Below are positions 16,934-24,804 of a stretch of 62,836 bases of DNA, piece after piece. A model generated the notes under the pieces. It was not told the origin of the DNA. It ran no database searches and saw only the letters and a list, made by a program, of their open reading frames with translations. Source of the stretch: Streptosporangium canum (GTDB lineage: Bacteria; Actinomycetota; Actinomycetes; Streptosporangiales; Streptosporangiaceae); the NCBI RefSeq assembly GCF_900113865.1, contig NZ_FOQY01000043.1, positions 1 to 62,836 on the forward strand, written 5' to 3'. The translations under genes were made by a program, and so were the position numbers. Each line of letters opens with the position of its first letter. The stretch's first letter is position 1.

Positions 16934-17494
16934 ATGATCCGTGACATGACTTGTGAAATGAACGGTGGCCGGCGCCCCGGAGTGCGCAGGACTGCCTATG
17001 GCCTGGCATTCACGCTGATATGCGGAATGTGCTCGACTGCCCCGGTCTCAGCCGGAACCTCGACGCCGGGCTCGCCGCCCAACCCGGCCGCGCCCGTCCT
17101 TTTCACGCTGGAGGCGAGGAGCAGTGCGAGTCACTCCAATTTGCGCGGGAACTGGATCAGGCGGACCTTCGATCTCAAGGTGCAGGTGCGGGGCGAGGGC
17201 ACCGAAGCGACGACCATTATCGGGATCGGCCGGAGCGGAGCGGGACTGAAGCTGCTCACGCCCGTGGCTCGCGGCCCCTATGTGCTCCAGCCCGGAAAGA
17301 TTGTGACTTTCAAACTCGGTTACGAGATCACCAAATGCAGCGATGTTCAGGAAGGAGAATGGTCGGTGCCGATCCATGTGCGATCGGATGATGGAGACAC
17401 GATCGTCTACTCTCCCCTGCGACTCTTCAACGTGGGCACGAGAGGGCCGGTCGACCTGCCCTGGCAGACCGCGCTGGCCAATCAGGTGTGCTAG
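16934..17494 (+). CDS. Small secreted protein of unknown function
   Basis: The product is about 186 residues; ATG 16934 is preferred, though GTG 16928 and ATG 16946 are alternatives. A basic N-terminus and a hydrophobic stretch (GLAFTLICGMCSTAPVSAG) form a signal peptide. The mature part is rich in beta-strand pattern with two cysteines (KCSDVQ and the C-terminal ...NQVC) that could form a disulfide. I recognise no family. It lies divergent from the glucanase. Confidence 0.65.
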   Translation: MIRDMTCEMNGGRRPGVRRTAYGLAFTLICGMCSTAPVSAGTSTPGSPPNPAAPVLFTLEARSSASHSNLRGNWIRRTFDLKVQVRGEGTEATTIIGIGRSGAGLKLLTPVARGPYVLQPGKIVTFKLGYEITKCSDVQEGEWSVPIHVRSDDGDTIVYSPLRLFNVGTRGPVDLPWQTALANQVC

Positions 17495-17713
17495 CGCGGG
17501 AGCGGAACGCGAGAGACGAGAGCGCTGTTCTCCCGCCGCGCCGATGACGGACGGCCGGAGAACAGCCGGCCCCCGGGTCGGGGAGGAGGATCTCTCCCGT
17601 CCGGGGGCCACGTCCTGCAGACGCCACCGGTGCTCCCGGGGCCGCGTCCTGGAGACGCCGCCGGTGCTCCCGCGCGTCCGCGGGCACCCTCGGAGCCGCC
17701 TGGTGGAGCGGAG

Positions 17714-18106
17714 TCAGTCCCAGCGCCGCGCGTTGTCCGCGTTCAGTGCGCCACTGGTATCCGGTATGACGCAGAACAGCAGGCCCGCCGGGTCCCGCAT
17801 GACCCACCAGCCGTTCGTCTGCCGTACGCGCCTGGCTCCCAGCCCTTCCAGTCGCGCGACCTCCGCCTCCAGGTCGTCGGTATGGATGTCCAGGTGCACC
17901 CGGCTCTCCCCCTCACCGATACGCTGGGTGAGCAGCCCGATCTCCTGACCGGGGAGCAGGGCGCCGTGATAGTCCGGGTAGTGGGCGGACGAGGTCATCG
18001 TCTGGCCGGTCGCGGCCTGCCAGAACCCCACCTCCTCGTCATGCTCCGCCTCCGGCACATCGATCACGATCTTGTCGATCCTGCTGTGGTGCGGCACGTA
18101 CGTCAC
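17714..18106 (-). CDS. VOC-family (glyoxalase-like) protein
   Basis: The product has 130 residues with the paired beta-alpha-beta-beta-beta modules of the vicinal oxygen chelate fold. It begins with HSRIDKIVIDV and ends with NGWWVMRDPAGLLFCVIP, both typical of the family; VHLDIHTDDLEAEVARLEGLG starts the second module. Putative metal ligands include the early His and the His in VHLDIH. Substrate cannot be assigned. It is divergent from the molybdopterin oxidoreductase gene, with 175 bases between starts. Confidence 0.85.
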   Translation of the reverse strand: MTYVPHHSRIDKIVIDVPEAEHDEEVGFWQAATGQTMTSSAHYPDYHGALLPGQEIGLLTQRIGEGESRVHLDIHTDDLEAEVARLEGLGARRVRQTNGWWVMRDPAGLLFCVIPDTSGALNADNARRWD

Positions 18107-18281
18107 CTTCCGGCTGGCGGGTCTGCGCAGGCCGGATCATGCGTCACAGAACCGGCTACGTCACTGTAACGGCCCGGTTCGACGGTCCGGCCGGGACCCC
18201 GGTACGCGAAACAGCAATCTGGAAGATCCCACCGTCCCCGGTGCGGGCCATGATGAGTTCTCGACGAACTCAGGAGTGCCG

Positions 18282-20480
18282 ATGCGAACCGCACACCGGA
18301 CCTGTCCTATCTGCGATGCCGTCTGCGGCCTGCGGCTCACGCTCGACGGTGCCGGACGTGTCACGTCGGTCAAGGGCGACCCGGACGACCCGTTCTCCAA
18401 GGGGTTCGTCTGCCCCAAGGGCGCGAGCCTGGGCCGTATCGACGAGGACCCCGACCGGCTGCGCGTCCCGATGATCCGCAAGGGCGGCGAGTGGCGCGAG
18501 GCCACCTGGGAGGAGGCGTTCCAGGCCGTCGACCAGGGCCTCAAGAACGTCATCGACACCCATGGCCGCCAGGCCCTGGCCGTCTACTTCGGCAATCCGA
18601 CCTTTCACACCATGGCCGGCTTCATGTACCGGGTACCGCTCACCCAGTCACTCGGCACCCGCAACGTCTTCTCCGCCAGCACCATCGACCAGATACCGAA
18701 GCAGGTGGCCGGCGGCCTCATGCTCGGCGACCCGATGGCCATCGCGGTGCCCGACCTGGACCGCACCGATTACCTGCTGATCCTCGGGGCCAACCCGGTG
18801 GAGTCCAACGGCTCGCTCTGCGCCGCCCCGGACTTCCCCGGGCGACTGAAGGCGCTGCGCGCGCGGGGCGGCAAGCTGGTGGTCGTCGACCCGCGCCGCA
18901 CCAGGACCGCGGCCGCCGCCGACGAGCACCTGTTCGTACGGCCCGGCACCGACGCCTACCTGCTGCTCGGCATCGTGCACACCCTCCTCGCCGAGGATCT
19001 CACGAAGATAGATGTCGAGGTGAACGGCCTGGCGGAGCTCCGGCGGCTGGCGGAGGAGTTCACCCCGCAGGCCGCGGCGCGGGTGTGCGGGGTGCCGGCC
19101 GGGGAGATCGTACGGCTGGCCCGCGAGCTGGCCGCCGCCCCCACGGCCGCCGTCTACTCCCGCATCGGCACCTGCACCGCCGAGTTCGGCACCGTCGCGC
19201 AGTGGCTGGTCGACGTGCTCAACATCCTGACCGGCAACTTCGACCGCCCCGGCGGGGTCATGTTCACCAGGACCGCCGCCGTCGAGCTTTTCCGCACGGG
19301 GCAGCCGTATACGGCGGGAAACTGGCACAGCCGCGTCCGCGCGCTGCCGGAGGCGCTCGGCGAGCTGCCGGTGGCCACCCTCGCCGACGAGATCGAGACC
19401 CCCGGTGAGGGGCAGGTCAGGGCGTTGATCACGGTGGCGGGCAACCCGGTGCTGTCGGCGCCGAACGGGCCCCGGCTGGACCGGGCCTTCCGCGACCTGG
19501 ACTTCATGGTCTGCGTGGACCCCTACCTGAACGAGACGACCAGCCACGCCGACGTCATCCTGCCGCCGCCGCGCATGCTGCAGATGCCGCACTACGATTT
19601 CCTGCTGCTGACCGTCACGGTGCGCAACTACGCCCGGTTCTCCCCGCCGATCCTGCCGCTGGAGCCGGGGCAGCAGTCGGAGGCCGAGATCCTGGCACGG
19701 CTGACGATGATCGTCTCCGGTCAGGGGGCGGACGCCGACCCGGCCATGCTCGACGAGATGATCCTCGACCAGGTGCTCCGCGGGGCCACCGAGATTCCGG
19801 GCTCACCGTTCGAGGGCAAGGAAGTGGCGGAACTGCGCGCCGGGCTGGACGGTGACAGCGGGCCCGAGCTGATGCTGGACGCCATGCTGCGGCTCGGCCC
19901 CTACGGCCTGTCGCTGGCAGACCTGCGGGCCAACCCGCACGGCGTCGACCTGGGCGCGCTGGAGCCGCGGCTTGAGGAGTTGCTGTGCACGCCTTCGGGC
20001 CGGGTGGAGCTGGCCCCGCGGCCGCTGGCCGAGGACGTCGGACGGCTGCGCGGGCGGCTGGCCGTACGGCCGGCGGAGATGGTGCTGATCGGGCGGCGCC
20101 AGCTGCGCTCCAACAACAGCTGGCTGCACAACGTGGGGACGCTGGTCGGCGGGAGCAACCGGTGCACGCTGCAGATCCACCCCGACGACGTGACCAGGCT
20201 CGGGCTCGGCGGGCAGGCCGTGATCCGCTCGGCCGCGGGCGAGCTGACCGTCCCGCTGGAGCCGACCGACACGATCATGCCGGGGGTGGTGAGCCTGCCC
20301 CACGGCTGGGGCCACTCCGGGAGCGCGCAGCGGGTCGCGGCGGAGCACGCCGGGGTCAACGCCAACACGCTGACCGACGAGTCGGTGGTCGACGCCCTCT
20401 CCGGAAACGCCGTGTTCAACGGGGTCCCGGTCACGCTCAGCCCTTGTGAGGCGGGAGAGCTGTCCCCGGCGTCCGCCTGA
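18282..20480 (+). CDS. Molybdopterin-dependent oxidoreductase (FdhF/NasA type)
   Basis: The 732-residue product starts at ATG 18282 behind AGGAG. It has an N-terminal [4Fe-4S] motif, Cys8, Cys11, Cys15 and Cys44 (CPICDAVC ... GFVCPKG). The molybdopterin-binding body follows (ILGANPVESNGS, VVVDPRRTRTAAAADEH, PGTDAYLLLGIVH), then the C-terminal dinucleotide-binding domain (NNSWLHNVGTLVGG, VSLPHGWGHSG). It is a DMSO-reductase-superfamily enzyme of the short, single-subunit type. No partner electron-transfer subunit lies beside it. Substrate (formate, nitrate, sulfoxide or other) cannot be read from sequence. A strong hairpin terminator follows at 20661. Confidence 0.88.
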   Translation: MRTAHRTCPICDAVCGLRLTLDGAGRVTSVKGDPDDPFSKGFVCPKGASLGRIDEDPDRLRVPMIRKGGEWREATWEEAFQAVDQGLKNVIDTHGRQALAVYFGNPTFHTMAGFMYRVPLTQSLGTRNVFSASTIDQIPKQVAGGLMLGDPMAIAVPDLDRTDYLLILGANPVESNGSLCAAPDFPGRLKALRARGGKLVVVDPRRTRTAAAADEHLFVRPGTDAYLLLGIVHTLLAEDLTKIDVEVNGLAELRRLAEEFTPQAAARVCGVPAGEIVRLARELAAAPTAAVYSRIGTCTAEFGTVAQWLVDVLNILTGNFDRPGGVMFTRTAAVELFRTGQPYTAGNWHSRVRALPEALGELPVATLADEIETPGEGQVRALITVAGNPVLSAPNGPRLDRAFRDLDFMVCVDPYLNETTSHADVILPPPRMLQMPHYDFLLLTVTVRNYARFSPPILPLEPGQQSEAEILARLTMIVSGQGADADPAMLDEMILDQVLRGATEIPGSPFEGKEVAELRAGLDGDSGPELMLDAMLRLGPYGLSLADLRANPHGVDLGALEPRLEELLCTPSGRVELAPRPLAEDVGRLRGRLAVRPAEMVLIGRRQLRSNNSWLHNVGTLVGGSNRCTLQIHPDDVTRLGLGGQAVIRSAAGELTVPLEPTDTIMPGVVSLPHGWGHSGSAQRVAAEHAGVNANTLTDESVVDALSGNAVFNGVPVTLSPCEAGELSPASA

Positions 20481-20791
20481 CCGCCCGGAGGGCCACGCCG
20501 GCGCCTGGGCCGTGATGATCCACCGGGACGGCCACGATGGCGCCTGGTGGGCCGTGACGATCTCCCGGCCCGGCCGTGTCGCCGGTCGTGTGACGCGGCC
20601 GGCGATCCAGGGCAAGACCGAGGTCCAGGTCCCGGTCCTACCGGTTGACCTGGACCTTAGCCCCTGCGGGATCGCTGCCCGCAGGGGTTTCCGCCGCCCA
20701 CCTCAACAGCCCCTGCCACCGCGGAGACCGGCGGCGCTCTCCGGAAAGCGGTGCTCACCGGAGAGACGGCGGGGGAACGCGTCGTCGAACG
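20481..20791. other. Intergenic region between convergent genes, with terminator
   Basis: About 310 bases between two convergent stops. It begins with two imperfect copies of a GGCGCCTGG...GCCGTGA segment near 20500 and 20540 and contains the hairpin at 20661-20690. No gene is recognisable. Confidence 0.7.
20661..20690. terminator. Rho-independent-type hairpin between convergent genes
   Basis: Ten-base perfect stem, CCCCTGCGGG pairing with CCCGCAGGGG across seven bases, followed by TTT on the plus strand. It sits about 180 bases after the oxidoreductase stop and before the multicopper oxidase stop, so it may serve both strands. Confidence 0.85.
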
Positions 20792-22255
20792 TCAGGGGAC
20801 GATCTCCATCTGCGCCATCATCCCGAGGGAGGAGTGCTCCAGGAAGTGGCAGTGGTAGACGTACCGTCCGACGTAGTCGGTGAAGGTCGCCTTCACCCGT
20901 ACGGAGGTGCCCGCCGGGATGAGCACGGTGTCCTTGCGCCCCGCGTCGTCCAGCGAGGGCGTCTGGCCGTCGCGGTCCAGCACCTGGAACTGCACGAGGT
21001 GCATGTGGAAGTTGTGGGGGAACCCGAACTGGCCGTCGCCGTTGGTGATCGTCCAGATCTCCGTGCTGCCCCGTTTGACCTGGAAGTCGGCCCGGTTCGG
21101 GTCGTACGTCTTGCCGTCGACCAGGCCCACGGGGGGGAAGGCCGCGATGTCGAAGCTCAGCGTCACGTTGCGGTTGACCGTCGCGGCCGGGAGAACGGGG
21201 AGCGCGCGGAGCAGGTCGGGCACGTGGCTGGAGTCCGCCGCCTGCCGGACGACGTCGAACCGGAGCACCGGTGTGGCCCCGTCGGAAAGGACCAGCTGCG
21301 TGCCGACCGGGTAGCGCGAGAAGTCCACCACGATCTCCACCCGCTCGGCCGAGCTGAGCCGGATCGCGGTCCGGGAGACCGGCGCGGGCAGCAGGCCGCC
21401 GTCGGAGGCGATCTGCGTCATCTCCTCACCGCCGAGGCTCAGGTTGAAGGTCCGCTCGGTGGCGCCGTTGAGCAGCCGGAAACGGTATTTGCGCGCGGCG
21501 ACCGGGAAATACGGCTGGGGTTTGCCGTTGGCGAGGATGACGTTGCGCTCGGCCGGATTTCCGCCGAAAAGCATGGCGCCGTCCGCGTCGAAAAGGGCGT
21601 CACGGATCATGATCGGTACGTCGTAGTCCCCCCGCGGCAGCCGGAGGTCCCTTTCGCTGTCGTCGTCGATCAGATAGAAGCCGTGCAGGCCGCGGTAGAC
21701 GTTCTCCGCCTCGGTGTGATGGCTGTGGTCGTGGTACCAGAGCGTCGCGCCCTGCTGCCGGTTCGGGTAGTTGTACCACCGCGCCTGCCCGGGCTGGATG
21801 AGCTCCATCGGATGGCCGTCGTTGTCCGCCTCGACGTGGCCGCCGTGCAGGTGCACGTTCGTCGGCCGGTTGAGAAGGTTGTTGTACCTGATCATCACTC
21901 GGCGCCCGGTCTTGGCCCGGATGGTGGGGCCCACCAGCTGGTTGCCGTAGGTGAAGGTCGGGGTGCTGACGCCGGGGAGGATCTCGAGGTTCGTGTGCCG
22001 GATGTCGATCCGGTAGATGTCGACGTCGTTGGTCGACAGCGTCGGCCTCAGCACCGGGGGTATGGGCATCCGCACGGCGAACGGCGTGGCGGTCAGCGCC
22101 GCTCCGACCCGTGCCGGCTGGACGCCGTGCTCGTGCGGGCGGAGGCCGGGCACGGCCGAGAAAGCGCTGCGGTCGTCGAGGAGCAGTCCTTTAACGCCCA
22201 CCGCACCGCCGAGCGTCAGAGCGCCCACGGCCAGCATGTTCCGTCTGGTCAGCAT
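20792..22255 (-). CDS. Multicopper oxidase (laccase/CotA-like), Tat-exported
   Basis: The 487-residue product starts at ATG 22255 with GGGGAA upstream; the frame extends further without a better start. It opens with a twin-arginine-type signal, LTRRNMLAVGALTLGG. All four copper-binding motifs are present: HLHGGH, WYHDHSHH, HNFHMHL and YHCHFLEHSSLGMM. The final HCHxxxH...M arrangement indicates a complete type-1 centre, so it should be active. Such enzymes oxidise phenols, bilirubin, or metals with reduction of oxygen to water. The physiological substrate is unknown. It is convergent with the molybdopterin enzyme. Confidence 0.92.
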   Translation of the reverse strand: MLTRRNMLAVGALTLGGAVGVKGLLLDDRSAFSAVPGLRPHEHGVQPARVGAALTATPFAVRMPIPPVLRPTLSTNDVDIYRIDIRHTNLEILPGVSTPTFTYGNQLVGPTIRAKTGRRVMIRYNNLLNRPTNVHLHGGHVEADNDGHPMELIQPGQARWYNYPNRQQGATLWYHDHSHHTEAENVYRGLHGFYLIDDDSERDLRLPRGDYDVPIMIRDALFDADGAMLFGGNPAERNVILANGKPQPYFPVAARKYRFRLLNGATERTFNLSLGGEEMTQIASDGGLLPAPVSRTAIRLSSAERVEIVVDFSRYPVGTQLVLSDGATPVLRFDVVRQAADSSHVPDLLRALPVLPAATVNRNVTLSFDIAAFPPVGLVDGKTYDPNRADFQVKRGSTEIWTITNGDGQFGFPHNFHMHLVQFQVLDRDGQTPSLDDAGRKDTVLIPAGTSVRVKATFTDYVGRYVYHCHFLEHSSLGMMAQMEIVP

Positions 22256-22377
22256 CAGTTCCCCTATCGCTGCGTCGCATCGACTGAACCCTGTGACGTC
22301 CGGACCGGTAATCCGTATCCGTTTTAAGGCCATATGGCCTTTCGTCGCGATCTGACCCGATTTACCCCGTTAACTGG

Positions 22378-22677
22378 TTGACCGCCAAGCCGATCTTCGC
22401 ATTGGCGTTTTCTGGCGTCTTCTTCTGTATTGCTGTTTACGTTTCCCATCGTGCGCCACTGGTTTGCGGGCCATTTCGGGGCTGGAAGCCGGGGGGAGAT
22501 CCCGAGGCGGCGGCGTTCGTCCGCTCGGTCGCGGACGGGAACGAGACCGTGCCGACCGTGACCGTGGCCGGAAAGGCGATGGTGAACCCCTCGAAGGGCC
22601 GGCTGCTCGAAGCGGTCAGGACGCACGCCCCCCACCTGGCGCCCGGCGCCGGACGAGTGACCGGAGAGCGTGACTGA
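22378..22677 (+). pseudogene. Mycoredoxin/glutaredoxin-like remnant lacking the CxxC active site
   Basis: From 22378 (a TTG; no good start) the frame gives about 99 residues: a hydrophobic N-terminus, then WKPG followed directly by DPEAAAFVRSVADGNETVPT and a tail. Membrane-anchored actinobacterial mycoredoxins read W+PGCxYC...NIW+DPEAAAFV at this place; here the active-site CxxC and following helix (about 20-25 residues) are missing as if cleanly deleted. The VPT cis-proline motif is retained. It is either a pseudogene or a redox-inactive thioredoxin-fold protein. It lies upstream of the DinB gene. Confidence 0.6.
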
Positions 22678-22763
22678 CAGAGCCGGTGCGACGTCCCGCG
22701 GCGCCGGTGATCAGGTGGTGTCCGCCGGGGATTCCGCGGAGTCCGGGTGTCGGATCCGGCTGC

Positions 22764-22778
22764 TACAGTCCGCGCATG
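22764..22778 (+). promoter_or_regulatory. Leaderless promoter of the DinB gene
   Basis: TACAGT at 22764-22769 is followed after six bases by the ATG at 22776, the geometry of actinobacterial leaderless genes, where transcription starts at the A of the initiation codon. No Shine-Dalgarno sequence precedes this ATG. The -35 region is not conserved. Confidence 0.55.
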
Positions 22779-23276
22779 AATCGACGCGTGCCCTTCACCG
22801 GTGAAGAGAAGCAGAGTCTGCACGTCAGCCTTGACCGGCACCGCGACGTGGTGCTGTGGAAGCTCCACGGCCTCGACGACGAGCAGCTGCGGCGGCCGAT
22901 GACCCCGTCGGGGACGAGCCTGCTGGGCCTGGTGAAACACCTGGCGAGCGTCGAATACGGCTGGTTCTGCGAAACTTTCGGACGCGAGATCGAGCCGCTC
23001 CCGTTCGACGACGAGGACGAGAACGCCGATCTGCGCGTGGAGCCGCACGAGACCACCGCCGACATCGTGGAGTTCTACGGCCGTGCCCGGGCCGCGGCCG
23101 ACCGGGTGATCAACGAGCTCGATGTCGAGGACACAGGCACGGCCTGGTTCGGCGACACGGTGACGATGCGCTGGGTGCTCATTCACATGATCGAGGAGAC
23201 CGCCCGGCACGCCGGCCACATGGACATCGTGCGAGAGCTCCTCGACGGGGCGACCGGCGACTATCTCCGGGAGTGA
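22776..23276 (+). CDS. DinB-family (DUF664) protein
   Basis: The product has 166 residues starting at ATG 22776, which appears leaderless. It is a four-helix bundle of the DinB/DUF664 type. Three histidines in the expected metal-binding positions are visible: His in GLVKHLASVEYGWF, and the two in HMIEETARHAGHMDIVREL. Members include mycothiol-dependent transferases and maleylpyruvate isomerase-like enzymes, fitting an actinomycete. The precise reaction is unknown. It is convergent with the esterase gene, 78 bases between stops. Confidence 0.9.
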   Translation: MNRRVPFTGEEKQSLHVSLDRHRDVVLWKLHGLDDEQLRRPMTPSGTSLLGLVKHLASVEYGWFCETFGREIEPLPFDDEDENADLRVEPHETTADIVEFYGRARAAADRVINELDVEDTGTAWFGDTVTMRWVLIHMIEETARHAGHMDIVRELLDGATGDYLRE

Positions 23277-23354
23277 AACGGGAGGCTCGGGGCGCCGGAC
23301 GAGGTCGGCAGGGCGGTCCCCCGCTTCCGGGGAGCCGCCCTGCGAGCCGCCGGG

Positions 23355-24584
23355 CTATGGGAGCCGGTCGAGAATCCAGGAACAGAGTTCTTCGGTGATC
23401 TTGGTGTGTCCCTCGTTCTCGGACGCGAGCTTGAACTCGTCCAGCTCGCTGTCGTCGGGCGAGAGGCTGTCGATGTCGACGTACAGATCGTCGCGGGAGT
23501 CGATGTCCCTGATGGCGACGGCGCTGACCGCCGGGACGAAGCAGTGCGAGCGGATCGGGACCTCGACGCCGAAGCCGAGGTGGGCGAGCTTGTTGAGCGC
23601 GTCGGCGAGGATTCCGAAGCCCTCCAGCGTGCCGCCGGGGGCGCCGTCGATGTCGGGGAGGCCGGGAGCGTGGATCTCCGGCCGCTGCAGGGTCACGACC
23701 CGCAGCTTGGCGACCAGCGAGTCGCTGCCCGTCGGCTGGGTGCGCAGGTCGGTGCCGGTGACGGCCAGTCCCTTGCCCCGCAGGGCGGACCGCCCGGGCC
23801 GCACGCCGTTGCCGGTGCCCGAACCGACGCCGTTGGCGACGCCGATCAGCCGGGGTACGCGCGGCCAGCCGCCGACGCGGTCCAACTCGGTGAGGAACTC
23901 GGTCCGCTCCTTGTCGACGGAGGGCGAGTCCCGCCACTCCGCGATGTGCTGCGACAGCAGCTGGCGGGAGGCCGGGCTGTTCATCTGGTCCGAGAACCGG
24001 CTGTCGAGCACGCGGATGTAGTGCGCGAACGCCTGGAGGGCGATGGGGATCCAGGCCCCGCGGTGCGGGCTGTCGTAGGACCAGTACAGCGCCGTCTGGT
24101 GGTCCATCCTCATGGTCTCCAGCTTGGCGAGGGCGTGCCGGGTGACCAGGCCGCCCATGCTGAAGCCGCCGACCGCGAGCGGATGGTCGCCCTGCCGCCG
24201 CGCGATCGCCTCATGGATCGCCGCGGCGGCGGTCTCCGAGTTGTCCATGATCGACGCGCTGCGTTCGGTGAAACCGAGGAGGACGACGTCCCTGCCGCGC
24301 CGGCGCAGCTCGCTGAGGAGCGGGTACGTGCCGAACTCCAGGGCGTTCCAGGAGAAGTCGGGGGTGCTGGGCCCCGTGTTGAAGCCGTCCGCCATGATGA
24401 CGGGCCGGGTCAGGCCGCTGTTGCCCTCCCCGTGGTAGACCCAGGCGGTGCCGCCGGGCAGGTCCCACACGTCGTTGGGCGGCGGTGGGAGCTGGGTGGG
24501 GGGCTCCTGGGGGCCGGGAGCCAGAATGATGGGCGGCGCGGTCCGGAAGGCAGCCGCGATCTGCTGTTCGTTCTGTTCGCTCAT
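23355..24584 (-). CDS. Alpha/beta-hydrolase fold esterase/lipase-like protein
   Basis: The product has 409 residues from ATG 24584, with AGAGGA upstream. There is no signal peptide. The core reads PVIMADGFN, VVLLGFTE, then a nucleophile elbow AVGGFSMGGLVTRHAL with Ser in GFSMGG; a late Asp and the terminal region (ENEGHTKITEELCSWIL, probable catalytic His) complete the triad. An extended lid-like insertion separates them. Substrate is unknown. Two adjacent perfect dyads at 24607-24643 lie immediately upstream and probably control it. Confidence 0.8.
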   Translation of the reverse strand: MSEQNEQQIAAAFRTAPPIILAPGPQEPPTQLPPPPNDVWDLPGGTAWVYHGEGNSGLTRPVIMADGFNTGPSTPDFSWNALEFGTYPLLSELRRRGRDVVLLGFTERSASIMDNSETAAAAIHEAIARRQGDHPLAVGGFSMGGLVTRHALAKLETMRMDHQTALYWSYDSPHRGAWIPIALQAFAHYIRVLDSRFSDQMNSPASRQLLSQHIAEWRDSPSVDKERTEFLTELDRVGGWPRVPRLIGVANGVGSGTGNGVRPGRSALRGKGLAVTGTDLRTQPTGSDSLVAKLRVVTLQRPEIHAPGLPDIDGAPGGTLEGFGILADALNKLAHLGFGVEVPIRSHCFVPAVSAVAIRDIDSRDDLYVDIDSLSPDDSELDEFKLASENEGHTKITEELCSWILDRLP

Positions 24585-24606
24585 GTTCGTCCTCTTTGGC
24601 GATGAC

Positions 24607-24643
24607 AACTGAATGCATCAGTTTGATTACATACAGTAATCAA
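24607..24643. promoter_or_regulatory. Double palindromic operator upstream of the esterase gene
   Basis: Two perfect dyads abut. The first has arms AACTGA (24607-24612) and TCAGTT (24618-24623) separated by ATGCA. The second has arms TTGATTAC (24623-24630) and GTAATCAA (24636-24643) separated by ATACA. They share one T. Spacing and symmetry suit a TetR- or GntR-type repressor. They lie 23-59 bases upstream of ATG 24584, overlapping the expected promoter. Confidence 0.7.
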
Positions 24644-24740
24644 CGACCTGGCCGTGACGGCGCAGGCGCGTTCAGGGGCGCGTCGAGGACGGACGCCCGC
24701 GACCAGACGAACCACTCAGGCCGTCCGGACCGGGAATCGG

Positions 24741-24780
24741 GAAGGGGCGGTGACGACCTGAGTCGTCACCGCCCCTTCCT
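24741..24780. terminator. Strong hairpin terminator
   Basis: A 16-base perfect stem starting AAGGGGCGGTGACGAC (24742-24757) with a four-base CTGA loop and its complement at 24762-24777. It lies 25 bases beyond the stop of the minus-strand propeller gene and is the obvious end of that transcript. Confidence 0.9.
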
Positions 24781-24804
24781 GTCGTGCGTGGTCCGCGCCC
24801 CGAA

